16,572 nucleotides of DNA from Desulfobulbaceae bacterium (GCA_023230525.1 JALNXE010000095.1:1-16572); one strand, 5' to 3'. Shown: positions 1 through 7,544, numbered from the stretch's first letter. The notes: generated by a model not told the origin, from the sequence alone. Numbers and translations: made by a program.

Positions 1-1
1 A

Positions 2-406
2 CATGCCGCCGATTTTGTCCGGGCCATGTGGATGATGCTGCAGCAGGACGAACCCGAAGATTTTGTGGTTGCCACCGGAGAAACCCATTCCGTGCGGGAA
101 TTTGTCGAACGGTCGTTCCATGAGATCGGCATTACCATCGCCTGGGAGGGTTCGGGCCTCGACGAGATCGGTCGGGATGCCGACTCCGGCAAAGTCCTGG
201 TGCAGGTCGATCCTCGATATTTCCGGCCGACCGAGGTTGATTTTCTGCTGGGCGATCCGTCCAAGGCCAAGGAAAAATTAGGATGGGCGCCGAAAATCAC
301 CTTCAAGGAACTGGTGAAGATCATGATTCGCGAAGACCTGAAGGACGCGGAAAAGGATCATCTCATCAAAAAAGAGGGGTACCGGCCCTATAACAACTTT
401 GAGTAA
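2..406 (+). CDS. gmd: GDP-mannose 4,6-dehydratase, C-terminal part (5' truncated by window edge)
   Basis: This open frame enters from the left edge and ends at TAA 404-406; the visible 134 residues are the C-terminal third of a GDP-mannose 4,6-dehydratase. That enzyme is a cytoplasmic short-chain dehydrogenase/reductase that makes GDP-4-keto-6-deoxymannose from GDP-mannose. The recognisable stretch is the substrate-binding end: the VATGETHSVREFVE segment, then a YFRPTEVDFLLGD segment, then KAKEKLGWAPKITFKELV, all typical of GMD C-termini. The Rossmann fold and the catalytic Thr/Glu/Tyr/Lys lie outside the window. The next gene starts 3 bases after the stop and encodes the following enzyme of the pathway, which strongly supports the assignment. 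The first in-frame ATG (26) is internal, because the frame is open with family-like sequence upstream of it. Truncation is due to the window boundary, not decay. Confidence 0.95.
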   Translation, partial: HAADFVRAMWMMLQQDEPEDFVVATGETHSVREFVERSFHEIGITIAWEGSGLDEIGRDADSGKVLVQVDPRYFRPTEVDFLLGDPSKAKEKLGWAPKITFKELVKIMIREDLKDAEKDHLIKKEGYRPYNNFE

Positions 407-409
407 GCC

Positions 410-1423
410 ATGAATCATTCAGCAAAAATATTTATTGCCGGCCATCGCGGCCTGGTCGGTTCCGCAATTGCCCGCAAGCTGCAGTCGGCAGGGTATGAAA
501 ATATCATCACCCGTACCCGGGCGCAACTGGATCTCATTGATCAGCACGAGGTTGCCTCTTTTTTTGCCGCGGAAAAGCCCGAATACGTTTTCCTGGCAGC
601 GGCGAAAGTAGGCGGTATCCACGCCAACAGCACCTACCCGGCGGATTTCATCTATCAAAACCTGACGATCCAGAACAACATCATCCATAACAGCTATGTG
701 CATGGAGTAAAAAAACTTCTTTTTCTCGGCAGTTCCTGCATTTATCCGAAACTGTGCCCGCAGCCGATGAAGGAGGAGTACCTGCTCACCGGCCCCCTGG
801 AGCCGACCAACTCAGCCTATGCCGTGGCAAAGATTGCCGGGATCGAGATGTGCCGGTCATATAATCGTCAGCATGGAACCAGATTTATTCCGGTCATGCC
901 CACCAACCTGTATGGGACCAATGACAATTTTGATCTGGAGAATTCCCATGTGCTGCCGGCAATGATCCGCAAATTTCATCTGGCCAGACTGGCCGCGGCA
1001 GGTGATTTTGCCGCCATTGACAGGGATGAGAAATTATTCGGGACAATTCCTGCGGATATCAAAACGGCGATTGCCCAGCCTGCGCCTCAAGTTATCCTGT
1101 GGGGGAGCGGCACGCCGAAACGGGAATTTCTTCATGTGGATGACATGGCGGATGCATGCGTCTACCTGATGCAAAATTGCGACAGCACTGACCTGATCAA
1201 TATCGGTACCGGTACGGACATCACGATCAGAGAACTGGCGGAGCTGGTGGCAAAAGTGGTCGTTTTCCCGGGCGAAATTGCCTTTGACTCCTCAAAGCCG
1301 GACGGCACGCCGCGGAAGCTGCTGGATGTATCCCGGCTGCGACACCTCGGCTGGGCGCCGTCAGTCAGCCTGGAACAGGGCATCCGTGCCGTGTATCAGT
1401 GGTATGCCAGCCAGTATCTATGA
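410..1423 (+). CDS. fcl: GDP-L-fucose synthase (epimerase/reductase)
   Basis: A 337-residue extended short-chain dehydrogenase/reductase, close to the usual ~320 for the family. It converts GDP-4-keto-6-deoxymannose to GDP-L-fucose by 3,5-epimerisation and NADPH-dependent reduction in the cytoplasm. Visible signatures are the nucleotide-binding GHRGLVG at residues 11-17, the LGSSCIYP segment at 106-113 with the active-site Ser, and the catalytic Tyr137 and Lys141 in SAYAVAK. A PTNLYGTNDNF segment and a KREFLHVDDMADA segment match substrate-binding regions. There is a modest extension around residues 195-225 (AAAGDFAAIDRDEKLFG), within a part of the family that varies in length. It starts 3 bases after gmd, so the two are almost certainly co-transcribed and translationally coupled. 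The product fucose donor would feed O-antigen or capsule assembly. No further glycan genes follow, so this looks like the operon's end. Confidence 0.95.
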   Translation: MNHSAKIFIAGHRGLVGSAIARKLQSAGYENIITRTRAQLDLIDQHEVASFFAAEKPEYVFLAAAKVGGIHANSTYPADFIYQNLTIQNNIIHNSYVHGVKKLLFLGSSCIYPKLCPQPMKEEYLLTGPLEPTNSAYAVAKIAGIEMCRSYNRQHGTRFIPVMPTNLYGTNDNFDLENSHVLPAMIRKFHLARLAAAGDFAAIDRDEKLFGTIPADIKTAIAQPAPQVILWGSGTPKREFLHVDDMADACVYLMQNCDSTDLINIGTGTDITIRELAELVAKVVVFPGEIAFDSSKPDGTPRKLLDVSRLRHLGWAPSVSLEQGIRAVYQWYASQYL

Positions 1424-1623
1424 CAGAGATTTCGCAATTCAGATAACCTCAGATAACCTGATCTCGGCAGATTTTACCTTGATACCCTGATTGCGTTTCG
1501 AGAAGAGTGCCTAAAAGTTTAAAATACTTCAAGTGCCCCTTGAGGGTATAAAGTTATGGTACTTTCTGATCAGATAAAACCTTTAACTTTAAGTACTTTA
1601 GGCATTTTACGCAATTTAAGTAC
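1424..1623. other. Intergenic region between convergent fcl and the toxin gene
   Basis: About 200 AT-rich bases between two convergent genes. It holds a tandem 10-base duplication (CAGATAACCT at 1440-1449 and 1450-1459) and a loose inverted repeat whose best-matching ends are TGCCTAAA (1508-1515) and TTTAGGCA (1597-1604). I see no clear hairpin followed by a T-run, so no terminator is called for either gene. Confidence 0.4.
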
Positions 1624-1938
1624 TCAATCTACCCCGTATGTCCGGTCATGGGGGCCGAGGAGAATGAACTTCAGGGTTTTGTCTGAGCGGTTATGGCAGT
1701 CGCCGCACAGGACGACATTGTTGTCGCCTTTCTTACGGCAGACTTCGCAATAGAGATAGATGATGATAAAGTTTCGTTTGACCGGGCATGAATAAAAACC
1801 CTGCCAGTTGCCTTTCAGAGGTTCCCCCATGGCCAGGGGATTATCGATGATCATGTCGATCTTTTTTTTGACAAGCTTTTTGATCGAGGCATGTTTTTTA
1901 AGCGCCACCAGAAAGGCGGTTTCAAAAAGGGTCTCCAT
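1624..1938 (-). CDS. RelE/ParE-like type II toxin with a CxxC...CxxC insertion
   Basis: A 104-residue protein with the RelE-superfamily layout: N-terminal helices rich in Lys, then GEPLKGNWQGFYSCPV (residues 38-53), then a beta-strand RNFIIIYLY (55-63), and a final ILLGPHDRTY (92-101) that matches the family's GxHDxxY ending. RelE toxins are ribosome-dependent or free mRNA interferases held inactive by a partner antitoxin. Unusually, between the last two strands there is a ~25-residue insertion with CEVC (64-67) and CGDCH (78-82), which looks like a zinc ribbon. The ATG at 1936-1938 shares one base with the antitoxin stop (TGATG), so I prefer it to the TTG at 1939-1941, which would overlap by 4 bases; coupling is expected either way. 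Basic N-terminus and antitoxin-first gene order fit type II systems. Function is by family resemblance only. Confidence 0.8.
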   Translation of the reverse strand: METLFETAFLVALKKHASIKKLVKKKIDMIIDNPLAMGEPLKGNWQGFYSCPVKRNFIIIYLYCEVCRKKGDNNVVLCGDCHNRSDKTLKFILLGPHDRTYGVD

Positions 1939-2195
1939 CAATCGCTGAAGACCTCATCATAGGAATGCCATTCAGCCGTCCCATTGCGCAGCTTCGCTTG
2001 CGCTTCTTCCATGGCTTGCACAAAGGCAGGATGCGCGAAAATCTTTTCTGTTTCCTGCCCTTCTACCCTTCGCTTTAAGGAAAGCAGATATTGAGTTATC
2101 ACATCGGCCACAGAAGTACGATTTTCCATGGCGAATATTCTGGCAAAATCAGCCAGGTCTTTATCCAAGCTTATATTCAGTCTTGTTTTTCCCAT
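1938..2195 (-). CDS. Small antitoxin (ribbon-helix-helix-like, DUF6364 type) of the RelE-like module
   Basis: An 85-residue protein starting KTRLNISLDKDLADFARIFA, the pattern of a ribbon-helix-helix N-terminus (a beta-strand followed by two helices, residues 3-45). A flexible charged C-terminus ends in EWHSYDEVFSD, a typical toxin-neutralising tail. It probably dimerises, binds its own promoter and caps the toxin encoded immediately downstream. The start ATG (2193-2195) has a strong GGGAGGT ribosome binding site at 2204-2210, 8 bases upstream, and a promoter further up; the stop overlaps the toxin ATG. The resemblance to the DUF6364 group of antitoxin-like proteins is from memory of the sequence pattern and was not searched. 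Antitoxin role is inferred from gene order and size. Confidence 0.75.
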   Translation of the reverse strand: MGKTRLNISLDKDLADFARIFAMENRTSVADVITQYLLSLKRRVEGQETEKIFAHPAFVQAMEEAQAKLRNGTAEWHSYDEVFSD

Positions 2196-2219
2196 AACGG
2201 CATACCTCCCGATGTTCCT

Positions 2220-2248
2220 ATTATACGCACTTCAGGCACAAACGTCAA
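2220..2248 (-). promoter_or_regulatory. Sigma70-type promoter of the toxin-antitoxin operon
   Basis: On the minus strand TTGACG (2243-2248) and a perfect TATAAT (2220-2225) are separated by exactly 17 bases, placing transcription start about 15-20 bases before the antitoxin ribosome binding site. Autoregulation by the antitoxin at this site is expected for such modules, but no operator palindrome stands out. Confidence 0.85.
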
Positions 2249-2296
2249 TTGCTTGCCGAACTTCATGAGGAATGAATTCGTAAAAAATCTATTTTC

Positions 2297-2370
2297 ACCA
2301 CGGAAGTCACAAAGAAAATATTTTTAATTACACAATTAGCTATCTCTGTGGGCTTTGTGCTCTCTATGGT
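2297..2370. repeat. Degenerate inverted repeat (REP-like palindrome)
   Basis: ACCACGGAAGTCACAAAG (2297-2314) is partly complementary to CTTTGTGCTCTCTATGGT (2353-2370), with about 13 of 18 positions pairing around an AT-rich centre. It resembles the 'accacgga..cacagag' type of intergenic palindrome found in many bacteria and appears decayed. Confidence 0.5.
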
Positions 2371-2424
2371 TAATTTTCAGTTTTGTCGAGTCCATCATGT
2401 TTTGTGACGGCGAAATTCTTCCCA

Positions 2425-2474
2425 GCAAAAAGGCGATGCGACAATATGCCGCCTTGCAAATACAATTTTTTTCC
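2425..2474 (+). repeat. Dispersed repeat A, copy 1 (GCGACAATATGCC core)
   Basis: About 50 bases matching 16274-16323 in the same orientation with only a handful of differences. The shared core ATGCGACAATATGCCGCCTT is followed by GCAAAT and a T-run. A third, diverged copy lies near 7545-7583. It lies 120 bases upstream of an exported-protein gene and is not coding. Confidence 0.75.
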
Positions 2475-2594
2475 TGAAAAATACAAAAATGGTCCCACCA
2501 AATTGATGAGTTTTTGTAACTGTGTCAGGTTCATAGTCTGTAGGCGTCTTGGTTAAAGTTTGCCGAACCCATCAATTTTGCGGAGACGGATGCA

Positions 2595-3914
2595 ATGGTG
2601 CAGCGCTGGGGTATTCTCTTTTTTCCCTTCCTCTTTTCGTTAATCATTGTCTCGGCAGCGCATGCCTGCCTGCATGACGTCAACCATGACGGTGATGTGG
2701 ACGGCGCTGACCTGGCCTACAACATCGCCCATACCGCGACTCTCGATCCCGCGGGCCTTGCCGCTGAGTTCGGCAGAATAGATTGCCAGAGCACGGCCCC
2801 GCCAGTTATCAGCAATATTGCCGTCACCGATGTTTCCGGGCAATCGGCCACCATCAGCTGGACCACGGACCAGCCGGCCACCAGCCGGCTGGATTTCGGC
2901 GAGACTATCGCATACGGCAATATCGTGGCGGATACCGAACTCGTTAGCGAACACGGCGTTGTCCTTACCGGTCTTCTGGCCGGCACCACCTATCATTTTA
3001 CAATCACCGCAGCAAATGCGGCCGGAGCGGCCGCCACATCACCCGACCAAACGTTTTTCACCCTGTCGACCATGTTGTTGACAATCACCTCGCCGGCTGA
3101 CGGCGAAACAATCACCACTCCCTATGTGCTGGTGCAGGGCACGATCACCGGAACCACGGCAGAGGTCGGGGTCACGGCAAACGGGGTTACCGCTTTGACA
3201 GACAGTGGCCGGTTTGCCGCCAATCGTGTGCCCCTGGCGACAGGGGTGAACACTATCACCGCCATGGCCATGGATGGGGGAGGCAACGTTGCCCTGGTAA
3301 CCATCAACGTCACCTGCCAACCGGCTACGGATTTCATCGAACTTATCCCGGAGGCAGAGTCAGGCATCGCCCCGTTCTCTGGGAACTTCAGCATCACCGC
3401 TACCTTTGATATGGCCACAGCCACGACAGCAGTCAGCGCAGTCGGCCCGGTTGCCTTGGACTCGGTGGCAGTAATTGACAGCGAACATTTCACGACGATG
3501 GTTTCGGTCCCGGGGCTCTATGTGGTTACTGCGCAGGTAACCGACGCAACCGGAGAAGCCTACACTGATGCCGCCGCCATTCTGATCATGGATAAAAATG
3601 CGTTGGACGGTCTGCTCAAGAGCAAATGGAACGGCATGAAGACGGCCCTGGCAGGGGGGAATATCGAAGAGGGATTGGTCTATTTCCTGCCCCAATCAAA
3701 AGAGCGGTACAGAGATGCTTTGCAAGCGATCAGTGCTGATCTGCCGCAGATCTTTGCAAATCTGCCCGATGTCGAGATGATTTATGCGAAAGAACGACGG
3801 GTAAAATACCGGGTAAACCGCTTACACGACGTAAACGGCACGCCGGTGACCATCACCTATTATGTTTATTTTGTCAAAAACTTGCAGGGCATCTGGCAGA
3901 TTGAACAGTTTTGA
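2595..3914 (+). CDS. Exported multidomain protein: dockerin-like EF-hand, Fn3-like, Ig-like and PKD-like domains
   Basis: A 439-residue secreted protein. Residues 1-24 are a Sec signal peptide (hydrophobic 7-22, AHA before Cys25). Residues 25-64 form a dockerin-like module with a calcium-loop pattern DVNHDGDVDGAD (28-39), bracketed by Cys25 and Cys64, which probably form a disulfide. Residues 68-156 resemble an Fn3-like N-terminal domain (ISNIAVTDVSGQSATISWTT). Residues 161-241 are an Ig-like strand pattern opening ITSPADGETI, and 244-333 a PKD-like domain. Residues 336-439 are a separate mixed domain (LLKSKWNGMKTAL ... YYVYFVKNLQGIWQIEQF), similar in look to small NTF2-like folds. No catalytic motif is seen; the role is probably adhesion or scaffolding at the surface or outside the cell. 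Start ATG 2595 has GGAG at 2582-2585; an in-frame-different ATG at 2590 is not used. No neighbour gene shares its transcript closely. Confidence 0.8.
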   Translation: MVQRWGILFFPFLFSLIIVSAAHACLHDVNHDGDVDGADLAYNIAHTATLDPAGLAAEFGRIDCQSTAPPVISNIAVTDVSGQSATISWTTDQPATSRLDFGETIAYGNIVADTELVSEHGVVLTGLLAGTTYHFTITAANAAGAAATSPDQTFFTLSTMLLTITSPADGETITTPYVLVQGTITGTTAEVGVTANGVTALTDSGRFAANRVPLATGVNTITAMAMDGGGNVALVTINVTCQPATDFIELIPEAESGIAPFSGNFSITATFDMATATTAVSAVGPVALDSVAVIDSEHFTTMVSVPGLYVVTAQVTDATGEAYTDAAAILIMDKNALDGLLKSKWNGMKTALAGGNIEEGLVYFLPQSKERYRDALQAISADLPQIFANLPDVEMIYAKERRVKYRVNRLHDVNGTPVTITYYVYFVKNLQGIWQIEQF

Positions 3915-3957
3915 TTCGCAAACACCGATATCACGGCCATGGCCAGATTCTACCCTG

Positions 3958-4016
3958 CAAGATTTCATTGTCTGTTGTTCCCGCTTGCAGAGATGGGGAT
4001 TTATACGAAAGTCCTT
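3958..4016 (+). repeat. Dispersed repeat B, copy 1 (diverged)
   Basis: Shares the TTTCATTG, TGTTGTTCCCGCTTGC and GAGATGGGG blocks with copies at 4117-4176 (+) and 16406-16464 (-). It is the most diverged copy: its 3' end reads TTTATACGAAAG instead of TTAGCCGGAATCC. Confidence 0.65.
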
Positions 4017-4043
4017 TATCTGCCTTGCTGTGCAGGCAGGGAC

Positions 4044-4112
4044 GTAGGAGCGGGCATGCCCGCGACCTTCGATTGTGCGGCGGTCTCTATCGCGGGCATG
4101 GCCCGCTCCTAC
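4044..4112. repeat. REP/BIME-like palindrome (GTAGGAGCGGGCATG family)
   Basis: The left arm, 4044-4065, begins GTAGGAGCGGGC and ends GCCCGCGA. The right arm, 4090-4112, is its reverse complement except for a single extra base. Each arm is itself palindromic around GGGCATGCCC. This matches the look of REP elements seen in many proteobacterial genomes. It lies inside the island between repeat B copies 1 and 2. It could form a stable cruciform or RNA hairpin that protects or terminates the upstream transcript. Confidence 0.8.
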
Positions 4113-4116
4113 GCCG

Positions 4117-4176
4117 CGAGACTTTCATTGTTTGTTGTTACCCGCCTGCGGAGATGGGGGTTAGCCGGAATCCAGG
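4117..4176 (+). repeat. Dispersed repeat B, copy 2
   Basis: Reads CGAGACTTTCATTG, a TTGTTGTTACCCGC block, CTGCGGAGATGGGGGTTAGC and CGGAATCC. Nearly identical to the reverse complement of 16406-16464. It is followed 27 bases later by a hairpin (4204-4222), the same arrangement as in the distant copy. Confidence 0.75.
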
Positions 4177-4203
4177 AGTTATGGTATCCGGGAGTTTTCT
4201 GTA

Positions 4204-4222
4204 TGCCGAATCAAGTCCGGCA
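4204..4222. repeat. Hairpin attached to repeat B copy 2
   Basis: TGCCGAATCAAGTCCGGCA is a near-perfect palindrome with a short loop, followed by TGACGG. It is of the 'ATGCCGGATCAAGTCCGGCATGAC' type of intergenic palindrome. Confidence 0.65.
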
Positions 4223-4312
4223 TGACGGATTGCTTGCCGTTTTTTTCATACAACCCGTTGTGAACCCGAACTCAAAAAGTCGAATCACATTGAAAAAATC
4301 TGAGGCACAGAT

Positions 4313-4903
4313 ATGAAAAAAGATACCGTATCCCGTCTGATCCTGCTCATTCTTTCCGCCATGCTTCTGGCCGGCTGTACCATCTCCCGTGACTACGGGC
4401 CATATAAAGGAATGGTGCTTGACCTTGAAACAGGCAAGCCGATAGAAGGCGCCGTGGTTTTTCTGACTTTCTATACCATGTTTCAGTTGAGTCCCGGCGG
4501 GCCGGTGTCACAGGATGCTGACGCGGTTGAGACGGTAACCGACCGCAACGGCGAATTCTTCATCCCCAGTCATAAGATCAAGCTGTTCCGTATTCTTCAT
4601 GGCTGGGAACCGGAATGCACTGCCATCATCTTCAAGCCAGGCTATGGGGCCTTCCCGCGTCACAAGAAAACAAAACCGCGGTTCGACCCAAATTACTCCA
4701 TTCCGGAAGATCAATACATCGTGGTTTGGCTGCCCAGGTTGAAAACCTTAGAGGAAAGACGGGAGAATTTATTTAATGTAGGGGGAAATTTTATGGACGA
4801 TGTATCCATTGAAAAACAACGCATCATCCTGGAAATGTACAATGCTGAACGGCAATTTTTTGGTTTTGCTCCAGTGCTGACAAGAAAATTAAAACAGCGG
4901 TGA
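4313..4903 (+). CDS. Lipoprotein with carboxypeptidase-regulatory-like domain
   Basis: A 196-residue lipoprotein. Its signal peptide ends in the lipobox LLAGC, with Cys22 as the lipidated residue. The next residues (T23, I24) give no inner-membrane Asp retention signal, so an outer-membrane location is likely by the E. coli rule. Residues 33-82 show the beta-sandwich pattern of carboxypeptidase-regulatory-like domains (GMVLDLETGKPIEGAVV ... VTDRNGEFFIP), often found in surface proteins. The rest (83-196) is charged and has no recognised motif. TGAGG about 8 bases upstream serves as ribosome binding site. Its stop is 6 bases before the next gene's start, so the two are probably one operon. The lipoprotein may anchor or assist the phospholipase-like protein downstream, but that is inference from adjacency only. 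Confidence 0.75.
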   Translation: MKKDTVSRLILLILSAMLLAGCTISRDYGPYKGMVLDLETGKPIEGAVVFLTFYTMFQLSPGGPVSQDADAVETVTDRNGEFFIPSHKIKLFRILHGWEPECTAIIFKPGYGAFPRHKKTKPRFDPNYSIPEDQYIVVWLPRLKTLEERRENLFNVGGNFMDDVSIEKQRIILEMYNAERQFFGFAPVLTRKLKQR

Positions 4904-4909
4904 GAAACT

Positions 4910-7459
4910 ATGTGCCGGAAAATTCATATTTTAATTTTCATTACCCTGTTTGTTTTTCTTCGGGCCGTGGTTTATGCATATGACAGCAAGAAGGTGCACC
5001 CCAAGATAAACGAAACAGCAGCCCGGCAATCACTTCTGCACTCTTACATGATAAACAATCTGGGCTATCCTGACGGCATTGAAACAGTCTATGCCACAAA
5101 GGAGATCTGGGACTGGTGCCGTCAAGGCGGCACTGATGAGGACCAAATCCCCTGGTTTCTGAACCATTTTCACGATCCGCTGCAGGAGTGGGATGCTGCG
5201 GGACTGGACATTCCCATTATCCCCCAATCCGATTCTTCGCTCACCTATGCCCAGCTGCAGCTCGCCCCCTATTCCTGGCAAAAGGCCCGTATCGCTTACT
5301 TCAATGCTCTCAGCACAGGAAGTGAAGAAGAGTATGCCACCCTCTTCCTGACGATGGGACACCTGATGCATCTGGTATCCGATTCGGCTGTGCCGGCCCA
5401 TGTACGCAACGATCCCCATCCCATTGACCCTGATGATCCACTGGTCAGCATGATCCCGCAGCTGCTCTGGCCGAATTCATGGCTCAGTGATCCCTATGAA
5501 GAATGGGCCAAAGATAAGATTGATCAGATCAATTTTACCGGCGTGCAGGTGGATGGCGCAATTTTCAGCAATTTTGCCCAATCCGGAGCAGGCTATCTGC
5601 TCTCTCCCATCCCGATAACCGCTCTCTGGGACCAGGACAGATATACCCAGGAAAACCCGGATCCGGACCTCACAAAAAGCCAGGATTCACAGTTTCATAA
5701 CATCGGCCTGGCCGAATATACCAACGCCAATTTTTTCAGCATCAATACCATATTGCCCACTGAGGTATATCCGCACCCGACAAGTGAGGATGTCACCGCC
5801 GATATCGACTGGTTGAATCCGGAAATACATGTCGCGGAAGACGGAAAAACGGATTACAGGCCCTATCTGTGGGGATATGCCGGTGGGGCGAAGCCGATCA
5901 GGCTGGCTGCCGGCAGCCTGATTTCCTATAACTGCATGGCCATCAACCACTCCGGCGTGGTGGTACTCGACGACACAGTGCATGAAGATTATGCCTCCGT
6001 CCTCGTTCCCAGGGCCGTGGGTTATTCCGCCGCCCTGCTCGACTATTTCTTCCGGGGAACCCTTAGCGTGCGCAACGCCATGCCCAAGCCTGGCGTGCCG
6101 ATCAGACTTACTGACGGGAAAATACAGTGGATGACACCCATGGAAGACATCAGCGCCGAGGTGCAGAATATTTCCACCCTCGGCACGGATGATGACGGCA
6201 ATCCGGTCCCCGAGCCTCTGGGCATCGGCTCTCTTATCGGGGTAGCCCGCTATACAAGTGGTGGGACGAATAAATATACAACCTCGGAAGCTGTAACCGT
6301 CGATATTGCCTTGGCCGAGGCGCTCAACAGCGGGGCACCTCAATCCTTTCTCTTCCATTTTCCTTCAGGCATTCCGGCTGGAGCAACCGATCTCTCCCTG
6401 CAGGTCGTTTTCCAGGGCACCATGGGGAATGAGCAGGAAACCGCGGTTGCCGTGGGACGCTGCCCAGTCCCTGCGGGAACCCTGGCCATCACCTTTCCGG
6501 ATGAGTTTGTCTATGCCATCATTGACGGCAGTATCAGCCCTCCCCAACTTACCCAAATCAAGGCGAAAATCCGCAACACCACGACCATGATCGATGAAAA
6601 CGGCCAGACGGTTCCGCTGGAGATGGCCAGCGGTTCCCTTCATGCCATGGCAGTTTACAAGGTCATCCCCGGTCTGCTGGAGGATTTATCCAACTACCCG
6701 CAGGACAGTGCAGCCATGGCGTCATTAATGGCCGGCGAACCTTTTACCGCCTCCGAATCTGCGGCAGTTCCGATCGATGCTCTTTCCTCCCAGCAGGGGG
6801 CGACCTACACCTTTGATTTTACCGCTGAACCGATCCCGGCCGGCGTTACGGACCTGTATCTGACCGTTTATTATGAGGGGGCCGCACAGACGGACCAGTC
6901 TGCCATCATCTGTCTGGGCGGCAAGGACATGAATGAGCCCCAGTATATCACTTACTGGAACTACACCGATTATTTTCTCCTCTATGGTGCAGCGGTCAAG
7001 GCTGATGACATCCGCGATGATCCGAATGTTGACCTGTACGGTTATATCGATCCGCACAGGATTTCAGAATTTCTTGGCTTTTCAGCGGCCTATCCCTTTG
7101 TCAATCAGCCAACCATTGTCTCAATTGAGTTGCTCGATCCGGCCCGGCACAACAAACTGATCATCCTGACGGAAAGAATTGAGCAATACTATGTCACGGA
7201 TCGTCTGGTTTGTCATGCGCCGGATGGCGACGCCATATGGTTTGCTGAAACCTACAAATATGCGCTGCCTGGATTTGTTAACCAGATGCGACTCGACTTC
7301 ACCTGGCAGTGGACTCCTGTTCATACGATAAGGGGGATTACGCAGCATCAAAATCTGTACTATATGAATTTCTATCCTTATTTCACTTACATTAACAGTC
7401 TGCCCGCCCCGCCGGAAAATATGCTCGGCTCCTTTCCCGTGACCATTGATTTTCCATAA
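4910..7459 (+). CDS. Large exported zinc phospholipase C-like protein with C-terminal beta-domains
   Basis: An 849-residue exported protein with a signal peptide (1-23, VYA cleavage). Residues 24-384 resemble the all-helical zinc phospholipase C / S1-P1 nuclease fold. His30 lies near the mature N-terminus, NHFHDP is at 85-90, and MGHLMHLVSDSAVPAH covers 149-164. In the last segment His154-x3-Asp158-x5-His164 reproduces the spacing of zinc ligands His118/Asp122/His128 of Bacillus cereus phospholipase C. HNIGLAEYTNANFF (263-276) offers a further His and Glu, and LLDYFFRG (376-383) closes the helical domain. Residues 385-670 hold two related beta-rich units, seen as repeated IPAGATDLSL (488-497) and IPAGVTDLYL (642-651). 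The last ~180 residues are unrecognised. It could be a secreted lipase, a nuclease or a catalytically idle surface protein. It is co-directional with the lipoprotein 6 bases upstream. Confidence 0.75.
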   Translation: MCRKIHILIFITLFVFLRAVVYAYDSKKVHPKINETAARQSLLHSYMINNLGYPDGIETVYATKEIWDWCRQGGTDEDQIPWFLNHFHDPLQEWDAAGLDIPIIPQSDSSLTYAQLQLAPYSWQKARIAYFNALSTGSEEEYATLFLTMGHLMHLVSDSAVPAHVRNDPHPIDPDDPLVSMIPQLLWPNSWLSDPYEEWAKDKIDQINFTGVQVDGAIFSNFAQSGAGYLLSPIPITALWDQDRYTQENPDPDLTKSQDSQFHNIGLAEYTNANFFSINTILPTEVYPHPTSEDVTADIDWLNPEIHVAEDGKTDYRPYLWGYAGGAKPIRLAAGSLISYNCMAINHSGVVVLDDTVHEDYASVLVPRAVGYSAALLDYFFRGTLSVRNAMPKPGVPIRLTDGKIQWMTPMEDISAEVQNISTLGTDDDGNPVPEPLGIGSLIGVARYTSGGTNKYTTSEAVTVDIALAEALNSGAPQSFLFHFPSGIPAGATDLSLQVVFQGTMGNEQETAVAVGRCPVPAGTLAITFPDEFVYAIIDGSISPPQLTQIKAKIRNTTTMIDENGQTVPLEMASGSLHAMAVYKVIPGLLEDLSNYPQDSAAMASLMAGEPFTASESAAVPIDALSSQQGATYTFDFTAEPIPAGVTDLYLTVYYEGAAQTDQSAIICLGGKDMNEPQYITYWNYTDYFLLYGAAVKADDIRDDPNVDLYGYIDPHRISEFLGFSAAYPFVNQPTIVSIELLDPARHNKLIILTERIEQYYVTDRLVCHAPDGDAIWFAETYKYALPGFVNQMRLDFTWQWTPVHTIRGITQHQNLYYMNFYPYFTYINSLPAPPENMLGSFPVTIDFP

Positions 7460-7544
7460 CCTAATATGCGCTCGACCAAGACCGCATCGTATGCGAAACC
7501 GCAGGGAGTTAGCTATGGCATTATTATTTTCCATCAAACTCTAG

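Larger units (their letters stand above)
2249..2594. other. Non-coding interval carrying two repeat remnants
   Basis: About 345 bases between the divergent antitoxin promoter and the next gene. It contains the inverted repeat at 2297-2370 and one copy of the GCGACAATATGCC repeat at 2425-2474. A further pair of arms, CAAATTGATG near 2499-2508 and CATCAATTTTG near 2571-2581, could fold the leader of the 2595 gene, but no known riboswitch pattern is recognised. No credible gene is present. Confidence 0.5.
3915..4312. other. Intergenic repeat island
   Basis: About 400 bases between two exported-protein genes filled mostly with palindromic and dispersed repeats (repeat B copy 1 at 3958-4016, REP-like palindrome 4044-4112, repeat B copy 2 at 4117-4176, hairpin 4204-4222). 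Open frames across it are low-complexity translations of these repeats with no ribosome binding site or family resemblance, so no gene is called. Confidence 0.7.

Noticed and set aside
1439..1460. Tandem CAGATAACCT duplication as an operator or iteron
   Set aside because: Only two units, placed downstream of fcl with no nearby promoter or replication gene.
3911..4316. Overlapping plus-strand open frames of 104 and 125 codons between the exported-protein genes
   Set aside because: They are translations of the repeat island, lack ribosome binding sites and share no protein pattern.
5687..6358. 223-codon minus-strand open frame
   Set aside because: Lies entirely within the phospholipase-like gene on the other strand and shows no protein-family features.
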